Notes: generated by a model from the letters alone, not told the origin. Shown: positions 26,947 to 34,780, counted from the first letter of the stretch. The stretch is DNA of 51,175 bases from Desulfosarcina sp. (GCA_014237405.1 JABZFO010000149.1:1-51175), one strand, 5' to 3'. Numbers and translations: made by a program.

Positions 26947-27085
26947 CTCGTAAAAAGTCCCGTTTCAGACGGACTCGTAAAAAGTCCGAGATCAAGGCTT
27001 GCGAATCCCGAGGAATGAGGCGTACTTAGTGTACTCCGCAGTGACGAGGGATTAAGCGTAACGCAGATATCGGACTTTTTACGAG
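26947..27085. repeat. Palindromic repeat, family B, copy 1
   Basis: CTCGTAAAAAGTCC occurs twice at the left (26947 and 26974) and TCGGACTTTTTACGAG closes the right end, giving a 16-bp terminal inverted repeat. Between them are AAGGCTTGCGAATCC, AATGAGGCGTACTTAG and GACGAGGGATTAAGCGTAACGC. A second, ~90% similar copy lies after truA. Confidence 0.85.
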
Positions 27086-27156
27086 CGCATCAACATTAAT
27101 AATTACAAATATCTTATCGGCCGGCCGTTTAGAACCTTTAGAATATCACTTTCAAC

Positions 27157-28032
27157 CTATTGGTGACCAACAAAAAAAGGCCTGAAATCCGTTTCCGGCT
27201 GTTTCAGGGCGCTGTCAATCTGCGCCAGCAGGCGGTTCCGGCACCCGGGTAGACGGCCTTCAAGGTTGATGTAATTGGTGTAGTGGTCGCTGGTCAGCTG
27301 CGACGGGGCGTCCAGCAGCCGAATCATCGTGGCCGTCTCTTTCAGCACGCCGTGGGGTCCCAGCATCTCAAAGGCACCGCTCTCCACCATATTGAGCAGC
27401 GGCGTATGAATCTTTGGCACAAAGGTCCGCAGACGAATGAAATCCGGGGCGATGCGGTTGAGCACATCGGCTGTCCGGGTGGCGTGCGCCAAGGTTCTCG
27501 CCACCCCGCCGATGCCCAGAATGACGTAAAGGCTCAGCTTGATACCGGCGGCCATGGTCCACTGTCCGGCCTCGATCTGCTGGTTGGCCACGGTGCCTTT
27601 CTTGATCAGCCTCAGGATTACGTCGTCACCGGACTCCAGCCCCACATGAATGCGGGTTAACCCAGCATCGGCGAGCCGCTTCAAATCGCCGGGACCTTTT
27701 TTATGCATGTACTGGCTGGAGCCGTAGACCGTAATACGTTCCAGATGAGGAAAGACACGATGGGCATGGATACAGATTCGGCACAGGGCATCGGTCTCCA
27801 TGGCGATGGTGTTGCCTGCCGGAAAAAAGAGGGTGCGGACGCCGCTGCCGTGAAGTGTCCGGGCTTCATCCAGATCCGCGATAATATCCGCTACCGGTCG
27901 CACCCGGTATCGGGGACCGTTCTTATAGACCATACAGAAGGTACAGCGGTTGTGGGGACAGCCGATGGTAGCCTGTACCAATAGGGAGTTCGCCTCACTG
28001 GGGGGACGATAAATGGGGCCTTCATAATGCAT
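27157..28032 (-). CDS. Radical SAM protein, C-x4-C-x2-C type
   Basis: 291 residues from ATG; a TTG eight codons earlier overlaps the space right after the upstream stop. The [4Fe-4S] motif is Cys25, Cys30 and Cys33 in IGCPHNRCTFCMVYK, a CX4CX2C spacing instead of the usual CX3CX2C. FFPAGNTIAM, SSQYMHKKG and the IHVGLESGDDVILRLIKKG strand are typical of the Elp3/B12-independent radical SAM class that includes many uncharacterised anaerobe proteins. It generates a 5'-deoxyadenosyl radical; the substrate is unknown. It follows the pseudouridine synthase gene directly, so an RNA-modification role is possible but unsupported by sequence. Confidence 0.85.
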   Translation of the reverse strand: MHYEGPIYRPPSEANSLLVQATIGCPHNRCTFCMVYKNGPRYRVRPVADIIADLDEARTLHGSGVRTLFFPAGNTIAMETDALCRICIHAHRVFPHLERITVYGSSQYMHKKGPGDLKRLADAGLTRIHVGLESGDDVILRLIKKGTVANQQIEAGQWTMAAGIKLSLYVILGIGGVARTLAHATRTADVLNRIAPDFIRLRTFVPKIHTPLLNMVESGAFEMLGPHGVLKETATMIRLLDAPSQLTSDHYTNYINLEGRLPGCRNRLLAQIDSALKQPETDFRPFFVGHQ

Positions 28033-28056
28033 GGGAATCGACCTAGTTAAATGCAA

Positions 28057-28782
28057 TTAATTTTTACCGAGGTCCTTAAGCTTGAGCTGTTTCAGCAGTC
28101 GCCGGATTTCGCCTTGGCTCAAATGCCGCCAGGATCCCTTGGCAAGGCTGCCCAGTGTCAAATCCGCTAAGCGGATTCTGTTTAGGTGGACCACCCGGTT
28201 TCCCACCTTTTTCACCATCCTGCGGATCTGCCGGTTCTTGCCCTCCATCAGTACGATCCGAAACCGATTGCCGGAGATGCGGCACACACGGGCCGGCCGG
28301 GTCATGACACCGGACAGCGGCATGCCTTTTTCCATGGCTGCAAGGGCCTCATCGGCGAGGGGCCATTGCACTGTCACATCGTACTCTTTTTCGTGATCGA
28401 AGGATGGGTGGGAAAGACGGTGGTGGATGCGGCCATCGTTGGTCAGCAGCAGCAAACCGGTGGAATCCTTGTCCAGCCGTCCCACCGGAAAAAGCCGCTG
28501 AGGCAGGCTCACCAGGTCCGTTACCACCGGTTCTCCCCGGTGCTTGCAACTGGAGACAACCCCTTCGGGCTTGTTGAGCATCACATAGATGTGCCGATCC
28601 GGCTTGCCCACCGGTACGCCGTTGAGTTGCACCGCGTCGGTATCGGGATCCACCTTGGTGCCGAGAATGGTGATCACCTTTCCGTTGACGGTCACGGCAC
28701 CGGAAAGAATGTGCACCTCCCCTTTTCGTCGGGAGCATGCCCCGGCTTCGGAAAGGAATTTTTGTAAACGAACCAATGCCAT
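28057..28782 (-). CDS. RsuA/RluB-family 23S or 16S rRNA pseudouridine synthase
   Basis: 241 residues: S4 RNA-binding domain at the N-terminus (VRLQKFLSEAGACSRRKGEVHILSG) and a pseudouridine synthase domain with catalytic Asp104 in FPVGRLDKDSTGLLLLTNDG. YVMLNKPEGVVSSCKH and EGKNRQIRRMVKKVGNRVVHLNRIRL complete the family pattern. It isomerises a uridine in rRNA; RluB, RluE, RluF and RsuA differ subtly, and length and S4 domain favour RluB or RsuA over RluE. The radical SAM gene follows with 24 bp between, so cotranscription is likely. Confidence 0.9.
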   Translation of the reverse strand: MALVRLQKFLSEAGACSRRKGEVHILSGAVTVNGKVITILGTKVDPDTDAVQLNGVPVGKPDRHIYVMLNKPEGVVSSCKHRGEPVVTDLVSLPQRLFPVGRLDKDSTGLLLLTNDGRIHHRLSHPSFDHEKEYDVTVQWPLADEALAAMEKGMPLSGVMTRPARVCRISGNRFRIVLMEGKNRQIRRMVKKVGNRVVHLNRIRLADLTLGSLAKGSWRHLSQGEIRRLLKQLKLKDLGKN

Positions 28783-29261
28783 GGCTGGTATTTGCGATAC
28801 TTCTCAATTAGTTCTGGCTGATTTCTTCCGATATCATGCTTGTTGAATAGGCAAGCCACAATGATCTCTATGATCGAATGTGTTCATTGCGATGCAACGT
28901 ATCACTCATCATCGTTCCAAACAATCCAGTTTTGGCGAAACAGATAGCCCATCAGTTGACGGGATTTTTCAACACCCTTAGTAAACGGCTTGAGTCATAA
29001 ATGGCTTGACACATCCCCATTTGAAGAGTAGCGTTTTTATAACCATTAAGGATGGTGTACTTTGTTGACTGATCAAGCTCTTCTCACTTGCACTGACTGA
29101 TACGTTACCGCTTCTATCCCAGTTTATTGTTGCGACTTCGAATGTACACGCGATTGACCAATCTGAATTCTCTTGCTCTCTACAGGTTTCAGGGCAACGG
29201 ACCCATTAAACGATAACAAAAAATTGGCTTGAATCGTTACATTATGTAAAGGAATTACATC
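28783..29261. other. Gene-free stretch upstream of GAF gene
   Basis: About 480 bp between divergent genes. Very short frames only. It should hold promoters for both flanking genes; no consensus -35/-10 pair was clear enough to mark, and there is no sigma-54 match. Confidence 0.5.
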
Positions 29262-30323
29262 ATGTCAGCAAGCGTTTTGTCGTCATGGGACATCAATCAA
29301 TTGCTGCCGGTTGATGCCCTCGGGGTTTCGCTAAACGGTACTGCCGGTGACCACCATCGGTTTACCATCAACATGCAAGAAAAGGAGATGCAGGCAATTG
29401 AAAATCAATTGCCTGACGTTACAATTGAAGAACCGGGGCAACATCCCGCTCCCGCGTTGCTGACCTCAACAAATGACGAAAATATGATCGTTGCCAGACC
29501 CATCGATCATGAACTGTTTCCTGCCGCGAATGGATTTGCCCTTCCACTAACGCATCAAGGTTCGACTTTCGGGACGTTCTTCCTGCTAACGGACACGGGC
29601 CAGAATGAGCCCATCGAAGTGTTTTCTGATAAAACACTTTGGGCGTGGTTCAGCGATGTATTGTCAAGCCTGTTTTACAATACCTGGAACCATCACCAGC
29701 ACATCGAAAAAGAGCAGTTTTTCAATTTATACGAAACCATCAGCTCTTCACTTTGTTATGCTGGGGATTTACAGGAACTGTTAACCGCCATCATCAGTAT
29801 CATTGTAGCGGAGATATCTTCTGAAGAGGGATCAATCATGCTGTACAATGATGAAACCAATGAACTGGAATTTTTCAGTGCCATCGGTGAAACAGGCGAA
29901 GGACTGATTCAATGCCACTTTCCTGCCGATCAAGGAATCGCCGGAAAAACCTTGCAGGACGGAACGCCGATAGTTGTAAACGATGTGACCAAATGTCCAT
30001 ACTTTTATAATAAAATCTCCGATAGCACCAACAATTTTCCCTACCAGTCGATCCTGGCGGCACCCATAATCCTAGGCGAGGAAAAGGTCGGGGTCATCGA
30101 AGCCATAAACAAGATCGGAAAAGACGGCTTCGATGAAAAGGACAAACGCATGATGGTGGCCATTTCCGACGAAGTTGGCCTGGCAGTGAAAAACGCGCGC
30201 ATGTTTGAATATGTGGTCGACTCCTATTGCAAAATTCGGCGAGGCGAAATGAGCTGCAAGGGCTGCGTGCGGCCGTTAAGGTCCTGGACACCCTGCGCCA
30301 AGCAATTAGGCTTACTCATGTGA
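29262..30323 (+). CDS. GAF-domain sensor protein with C-terminal Cys motif
   Basis: 353 residues with AAAGGAATTAC before ATG. The first ~160 residues are an unrecognised acidic domain. A GAF domain spans roughly 170-320 (LYETISSSLCYAGDLQELLTAII, EEGSIMLYNDETNELEFFSAIGE, DQGIAGKTLQDGTPIVVNDV, SILAAPIILGEEKVGVIEAINK). The protein ends with YCKIRRGEMSCKGCVRPLRSWTPC, four cysteines that could bind iron-sulfur or zinc. There is no kinase, GGDEF or HTH output, so it probably signals through partner proteins. Monocistronic, with a repeat right after it. Confidence 0.8.
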   Translation: MSASVLSSWDINQLLPVDALGVSLNGTAGDHHRFTINMQEKEMQAIENQLPDVTIEEPGQHPAPALLTSTNDENMIVARPIDHELFPAANGFALPLTHQGSTFGTFFLLTDTGQNEPIEVFSDKTLWAWFSDVLSSLFYNTWNHHQHIEKEQFFNLYETISSSLCYAGDLQELLTAIISIIVAEISSEEGSIMLYNDETNELEFFSAIGETGEGLIQCHFPADQGIAGKTLQDGTPIVVNDVTKCPYFYNKISDSTNNFPYQSILAAPIILGEEKVGVIEAINKIGKDGFDEKDKRMMVAISDEVGLAVKNARMFEYVVDSYCKIRRGEMSCKGCVRPLRSWTPCAKQLGLLM

Positions 30324-30423
30324 ACTTCCTTGCAGAGATGAACGCAACAATGTGGTAAGGGTTTTATCAGGGCTTTTTTGGTTATTTACCAAGACCAATT
30401 ATACCGGACATCACCGGACGCTA

Positions 30424-30600
30424 GGGCCTCGGAAAAATAAAATCCACAGAGATGACGCCGGATTTTTGTTCGCCAATTTTATATAAGATCAGGCAAGGCG
30501 CGTCGATGGTTTCATACTGGTTGTATGTGGCCATCGATGCAACGCAGAACACGGGCAAAAAGACAAGTAAGATGGTGGATTTAATTATTTCCGAGGTCCT
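30424..30600. repeat. Palindromic MITE-like repeat, family C, copy 3
   Basis: Begins GGGCCTCGGAAAAATAAA and ends TTAATTATTTCCGAGGTCC. Interior has CAGGCAAGGCGCG, ATGCAACGCAGAACACGGGC and AAAGACAAGTAAGATGGTGG, matching copy 2 position for position. Lies between the GAF gene and argJ. Confidence 0.82.
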
Positions 30601-30604
30601 TATA

Positions 30605-31703
30605 TCAGGACCGGTAATCGGCGTTTATCTTCACATAATCCAGGGAAAAGTCGCAGGTGAGCATGGTGGCCGTTCCCTCCCCCAGATTCAGATCCAGGGT
30701 CACTGAAAATTCCGGCTTTTTGAGCACCCGGGTGACTTTTTCTTCGGCGTCCAAGCCGCAGCCCGTGCCGTCTTCCACCATCTGTACATCGTCGAAATAA
30801 AGGTCCAACCGGTCCGGGTCCAGAAAGACACCCGCACGTCCGGCCGCTCCGATGATTCGCCCCCAGTTGGCGTCCTCCCCAAAAAAGGCCGTCTTCACCA
30901 GCGGCGAGTGGGCGATGGTGTCGGCAATGGTTCGGGCATCGTCAGGTGAGCGTGCCCCGCGCACCGTCAGGTCCACCACCTTGGTAACCCCTTCGCCGTC
31001 TTTGACCATCTGCCGGGCCAGATCCATCAGCAGATCGCCCAACAGCCGCTGGAATGTCTCTTTATCGGTGTCCGATGCTATCCTGGACCCGGAGGCGCCG
31101 CTGGCCATGAGAATCACCGTGTCATTGGTGCTGGTGTCTCCGTCGATGGTGATCCGGTTGAAAGACCCGTCTACGGCACGATTCAGGGCCGTCTTAAGGT
31201 CGGTGACGGAAATGTCTGCATCCGTGCAGACGAAGCAGAGCATGGTGGCCATGTCAGGCCGGATCATTCCGGCGCCTTTGGCCACGGCGACGATTCTATA
31301 GGAAACATTATCCACCGAGCCTTCACGAGCCGCCATTTTAGGCCGGGTGTCGGTAGTCATGATGGCGCGGGCCAGATCCGTCACCCCGTTTTCATCCAGT
31401 TGGCCGACCAGGGCGGGCATGGCCGCTTCGACTTTTTCGATGGGAAAAGGGGCGCCGATGACGCCGGTGGAGGCCGCCAGCACCTGGTCTTCGGGCACTG
31501 ACGATCACCGCCCGGGCTGTACCGGATTTCACACGCTCCCTGTCCAGCTGCACGGGTGCCGCCTGGACCCGGTTTTTCGTAAACACCGCCGCTACCCGGG
31601 CAGGCCGGTCGGATACCAGCAATCCCAGATCAAGATTGCCGTTTTTCTTTATGCCGGCGGCCATGCCGCAAGCCGTGAAGCCCTTACAGGTTAATGGGGT
31701 CAT
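30605..31703 (-). pseudogene. argJ: Glutamate N-acetyltransferase / amino-acid acetyltransferase ArgJ, split by internal deletion
   Basis: N-terminal frame: TPLTCKGFTACGMAAGIKKNGNLDLGLLVSD...RVKSGTARAVIV, a normal ArgJ start. The C-terminal frame begins PEDQVLAASTGVIGAPFPI and continues intact to FSLDYVKINADYRS. STGVIG holds the Thr that becomes the new N-terminus and nucleophile after self-cleavage. Between RAVIV and PEDQ the conserved NSGNANACTG segment and the next ~25 residues are missing, with a frame change near 31500. ArgJ cycles acetyl groups between ornithine and glutamate in arginine synthesis. Loss of that segment would be inactivating, so either arginine synthesis is lost or the sequence is collapsed here. 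Confidence 0.87.
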
Positions 31704-31732
31704 CTTGTATTTCTCTTTCGATCCGAGTTCGT

Positions 31733-31768
31733 ATGTTGAACATTCGATGTTGGACGTTCGATGTTCAT
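31733..31768. repeat. Solo arm of family A repeat
   Basis: TGAACATTCGATGTTGGACGTTCGATGTTC, the same TCGATGTT tandem unit that flanks family A cores further on, without a recognisable core beside it. Lies just upstream of argJ. Confidence 0.5.
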
Positions 31769-31987
31769 TTCCGCTCTGGCCTCGATTCCCCTCGAATCCT
31801 TCGGGTTTCAGCCGCTTTTAAGATCCCACTTTTCAACTGTTTGCTTTTCATCGCGCAATTCCCTGCCATTGTCAATCAACGCCCCTTGCAAACCGCTGCC
31901 ATATGGCATAGAAAACCCCTGTCTGTAAAAATGTGACCTTGCCCCTTGCACGCCAGGAGCGCGGCGATAGCAGATAGGAATAAAAAT

Positions 31988-32170
31988 ATGACAGCTCGGG
32001 CACTCAAATGTGAGGATTGCGGTAAACCGCTGGCGCTGAAGTGGACGTGACGATCGGCCTTTTTCCGCTGCACGGGCTGCAGCGTCAAGTACCCCCTGTC
32101 CAGATTCGCCCACCTCATGGATGAAGAGATGGAACAGAAGCTGGGCCGCTTCCGCTGTGACAGAATATAG
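31988..32170 (+). CDS. Small dual-CXXC selenoprotein candidate (in-frame UGA)
   Basis: Sixty residues if UGA at codon 21 is read as selenocysteine. Before it: MTARALKCEDCGKPLALKWT; after it: RSAFFRCTGCSVKYPLSRFAHLMDEEMEQKLGRFRCDRI and a real TAG. The reading frame is uninterrupted otherwise, both CxxC pairs (Cys8/11 and Cys28/31) flank the UGA, and the protein is obviously one zinc-ribbon domain across it. A hairpin suited to a bacterial SECIS starts 16 nt after the UGA. AGGAA lies eight bases before ATG. I recall a family named dual CXXC motif small (seleno)protein in Desulfobacterota and this fits it, but cannot confirm without a search. Probable role: redox or metal-binding small protein. 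The alternative is a decayed gene with one stop. Confidence 0.7.
32048..32087 (+). promoter_or_regulatory. Candidate bacterial SECIS element
   Basis: Starts at the UGA. The apical stem GCTGCA/TGCAGC (32067-72 with 32078-83) closes a five-base loop CGGGC with G at loop position 2, as required in bacterial SECIS models; the loop lies 22 nt after the UGA, inside the usual 16-37 nt. TGAC/GTCA can close the base. Confidence 0.55.
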
Positions 32171-32202
32171 CCGGCAAGTAAAAATCCGGAGCCAGAAGAA
32201 CT

Positions 32203-32262
32203 CGGATGTCGCTTCGCTCCGGCAAATTTGATATTTTGTTGACTGAGCCGAAGGCGAGACCC
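32203..32262. repeat. Intergenic repeat, family D, copy 2
   Basis: GGATGTCGCTTCGCTCCGG...TTGACTGAGCCGAAGGCGA matches the core at about 16.76-16.82 kb. Here only a short left arm (GGAGCCAGAAGAA) remains. Confidence 0.55.
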
Positions 32263-32305
32263 TTATTGTATGAAACTTCAATACCCGTAATTAAACAGCT
32301 GAACG

Positions 32306-32414
32306 CCCAACATCGAACATCCAACGTCGAACGTCGAATAAGGTATTCTATCCATTTCATAAATCGGTGAAGCGTAGCGACCTCATCATTCGATGTTCAA
32401 CGTTCGATGTTCAA
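32306..32414. repeat. Intergenic repeat, family A, copy 2, with TCGATGTT arms
   Basis: Left arm AACATCGAACATCCAACGTC, right arm ATTCGATGTTCAACGTTCG, inverted to each other. Core GAATAAGGTATTCTATCCAT...GAAGCGTAGCGACC. Shares ~80% of the core with the copy at 33.55 kb. Confidence 0.72.
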
Positions 32415-32535
32415 TCTTTTAATCAAGACCACAGCCCAGCGTTCCGGGAATATGGTTTCATTTCCGGTTAAACCGGCAAACTGCTGGCGGCGGCGCTGGA
32501 TTCTGACTCCCGAATTCCTTTTCGGATGGACGCGA

Positions 32536-33390
32536 ATGATTGCCCTCAACAACCTTTTCCCGGTGTTCGCCCTCATCGGCCTGGGCGCTCTGCTCAAGCA
32601 GATTCACCTTACCGGTGAGAGTTTTCTCTCTTCTCCTTCGGTGGACAACAGCGCCACCGATCTGATCGCTGCCGCCATCTGTGCCGTGGTTACCGTCTAC
32701 CTCATCAGCGCCATCTGCCTGAAGCTGTTCAGGGTGTCGAATTTTGCAGCCGGTTCTTTTTCACAAAGCTGCTACCGGTTCAACACCTACGCGGGAATGG
32801 CCGTGATCATGAATGCCCTGGGTGAGACGGGCGTATTGCGATTCGGTATTCTCATCGGGTTCATCATTCCCATCATCAACGTGCTGGCCGTCTCCACACT
32901 GACCTGGTACTCCGGCCAGACCATCGATACTCGTGAGCGGCTGCGTATCACCCTGCGCGCCCTGATTTCCAATCCACTGATCATCGGCTGTCTGGCCGGC
33001 ATGGCCTATTCCAGAATGGTCGGCGAATTCCCGGTTTTCCTGGACAACACCTTCCGCCTGGCCGCGATGGTGACCCTGCCCCTGGCTCTGCTCTCCATCG
33101 GCGGCACCTTGACCCTGAAGAACCTCAAGGCCCACATGGGTCAGGCATTCCTGGGGTCTGCCATCAAGCTGCTGGTGCTGCCGAGCGTCGGTTGGTTTTT
33201 TCTCAAGGCCTTTGACGCCTCTCCCCTCTCTTTTCAGGTGGGGATGCTCTTTTTCACCCTGCCCACCGCGCCGGCCATCATCGTGCTCTCTTCCCAGCTC
33301 AACAGCGACACTGAATTAGCATCTGCGGCCATCGCCCTGTCCACGCTGCTCTCTTTCTTCTCCATGAGTGCCGTGCTATTAATATTATAG
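32536..33390 (+). CDS. AEC (auxin efflux carrier) family transporter, apparently with a short internal deletion
   Basis: 284 residues from ATG (IALNNLFPVFALIGLGALLK), chosen over a longer frame whose extra N-terminus is not membrane-like. Later helices match the AEC fold (IAAAICAVVTVYLISAICLK, YRFNTYAGMAVIMNALGE, GFIIPIINVLAVSTL, FFTLPTAPAIIVLSSQLN). The second helix, which in this family contains a DRLVYYIFFPALLF-like segment, is absent: FLSS is followed at once by PSVDNSATDL. That makes the protein ~22-25 residues short, in frame. Family members export auxin-like or organic acids. Because other genes nearby have similar gaps, this may be an artefact. Confidence 0.78.
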   Translation: MIALNNLFPVFALIGLGALLKQIHLTGESFLSSPSVDNSATDLIAAAICAVVTVYLISAICLKLFRVSNFAAGSFSQSCYRFNTYAGMAVIMNALGETGVLRFGILIGFIIPIINVLAVSTLTWYSGQTIDTRERLRITLRALISNPLIIGCLAGMAYSRMVGEFPVFLDNTFRLAAMVTLPLALLSIGGTLTLKNLKAHMGQAFLGSAIKLLVLPSVGWFFLKAFDASPLSFQVGMLFFTLPTAPAIIVLSSQLNSDTELASAAIALSTLLSFFSMSAVLLIL

Positions 33391-33432
33391 CAGGGGTCAA
33401 GGATTCAAGGGAAATGCTCAAAAAATCACATG

Positions 33433-33478
33433 CCACCCGTATAACGGGTGGTTTAATGAAGACCCCTCGAAGGGGTCT
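33433..33478. repeat. Paired perfect hairpins (CCACCCGT/ACGGGTGG and AGACCCCT/AGGGGTCT)
   Basis: Two perfect 8-bp stems separated by nine bases; the first is followed by TTTAAT. They may end AEC transcription, and they also resemble the hairpin ends left by IS200/IS605-type or REP elements. No transposase is present. Confidence 0.5.
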
Positions 33479-33546
33479 AAAAGCATCGCGATTACTGCAG
33501 ATTACAATCCAATATCAAGGACGTAGCCGTCAAGGCGAAAGGCTAT

Positions 33547-33647
33547 GAACGTCGAATTTTGAATAAGGTATTCTGCCTATTTTTATAAACTGGCGGAGCA
33601 AAGCGAGTTCACCATTCGATGTTCAACGTTCGATGTTGGATGTTCAA
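33547..33647. repeat. Intergenic repeat, family A, copy 3
   Basis: Core GAATAAGGTATTCTGCCTATTT...GGAGCAAAGCGAGTTCACC, then ATTCGATGTTCAACGTTCG arm. Left arm is degenerate. Confidence 0.7.
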
Positions 33648-33697
33648 AAAATGCTTTACGCTGCCGCTATTGAGTGTATTTATTCTCGCCGGAACGG

Positions 33698-33738
33698 TAA
33701 AACCTTTTAGGGTCGCTCGGGCATAGCCCGAGGTTTTA
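33698..33738. repeat. Long hairpin before truA
   Basis: TAAAACC...CTCGGG-CATAG-CCCGAG-GTTTTA: inner six-pair GC stem extended by TAAAAC/GTTTTA after a bulge. Could be a terminator or an RNA element in the truA leader. Confidence 0.45.
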
Positions 33739-33773
33739 TTAACTGCAATTACAGAGGACTGAAAGAGACGTTC

Positions 33774-34562
33774 ATGCTGGCTGAAGCAACCGAAAAAACA
33801 TTTAAACTTATCATCGAATACGACGGGACAGATTTCCATGGCTGGCAGCGGCAGAAAAACGACCGGACGGTTCAGGAAACCATCGAAAAGGCCCTGACCG
33901 TCATGACCAGGGAAAAGGTGACCGTCATCGGCTCGGGCCGCACCGACGCCGGCGTCCACGCCCTGGGCCAGGTGGCCAGTTTTAAAACCCGATCCCGGCT
34001 GAATGCCACGGCTTTTTTCAACGGCCTGAACAGCCTGTTGCCCGATGATGTGGTGATCCGCTCATGTGATCAGATGCCTGACACCTTCCACGCCCGCTTT
34101 GATGTGAAGTCCAAACGCTACCGCTACCATATCCTTAACCGGACCATCGCACCGGCCATCGGCCGGCAGTTCGTCTGGCATATCCGCAAGCCGCTGGATA
34201 TATCGGCCATGTCTGAAGCCGCCGGCACCCTGCTGGGCACCCACGACTTCAAGGCTTTTGAAGGCACGGGAAGCCCCCGGGACCACACGATAAGGACCGT
34301 AACGGCGGCAACCATTAAGGAAACCGGCGGCGGCAACCTGACCTATGACATCGAAGCCAACGGATTCTTGCGTTTCATGGTGAGAAATATCGTAGGAACG
34401 CTGGTGGAAGTGGGGTTGGGGAAAATATCTTCTAAAAATGTTCAAGAGATTCTGCAATCCAAAGACCGCTCACGTGCCGGCGCAACAGCCCCGCCTCAAG
34501 GCTTGTTTTTGGTAGACGTAACGTATTCCCCCAGCCAAAATGTATTGATACGGGTGGATTAG
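33774..34562 (+). CDS. truA: tRNA pseudouridine(38-40) synthase
   Basis: 262 residues, normal length. Catalytic Asp58 lies in IGSGRTDAGVHALGQVASF. FKLIIEYDGTDFHGWQRQ is the N-terminal signature, and TFHARFDVKSKRYRYHIL, GTHDFKAFEGTGSP and FLRFMVRNIVGTLVEVGLG complete the domain. TruA modifies U38-40 of the tRNA anticodon arm in the cytosol. The ribosome site is weak (GAGACG); the ATG is the first in the frame. The gene stands alone between repeat-rich spacers. Confidence 0.95.
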   Translation: MLAEATEKTFKLIIEYDGTDFHGWQRQKNDRTVQETIEKALTVMTREKVTVIGSGRTDAGVHALGQVASFKTRSRLNATAFFNGLNSLLPDDVVIRSCDQMPDTFHARFDVKSKRYRYHILNRTIAPAIGRQFVWHIRKPLDISAMSEAAGTLLGTHDFKAFEGTGSPRDHTIRTVTAATIKETGGGNLTYDIEANGFLRFMVRNIVGTLVEVGLGKISSKNVQEILQSKDRSRAGATAPPQGLFLVDVTYSPSQNVLIRVD

Positions 34563-34573
34563 TCCTTGATGCA

Positions 34574-34711
34574 CTCGTAAAAAGTCCCGTTTCAGACGGG
34601 CTCGTAAAAAGTCCGAAATCAAGGCTTGCGAATCCTGAGGAATGAGGTGTACTTAGCGTACTCCGCAATGACGAGGGATGAAGCGTAACGCAGATATCGG
34701 ACTTTTTACGA
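34574..34711. repeat. Palindromic repeat, family B, copy 2
   Basis: Same order of elements as copy 1: two CTCGTAAAAAGTCC blocks, AAGGCTTGCGAATCC, CGTACTCCGCAATGACGAGG and a closing TCGGACTTTTTACG. Confidence 0.85.
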
Positions 34712-34750
34712 ATCCGTCAATTCTTGGTTCCAGCAAAAGCTGATTCGACC

Positions 34751-34780
34751 TTGACACTTTTCACTTGTCTGGATTAGTAT
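34751..34780 (+). promoter_or_regulatory. Sigma-70 type promoter for the RND/HD/cyclase cluster
   Basis: Perfect -35 TTGACA and a -10 like TAGTAT separated by 18 bases, about 85 bp before the RND gene. Confidence 0.5.

Noticed and set aside
31808..32281. 157-residue minus frame across the UGA-containing small gene
   Set aside because: Antisense of the CxxC protein; the plus frame has zinc-ribbon spacing and a ribosome site while this frame has neither.
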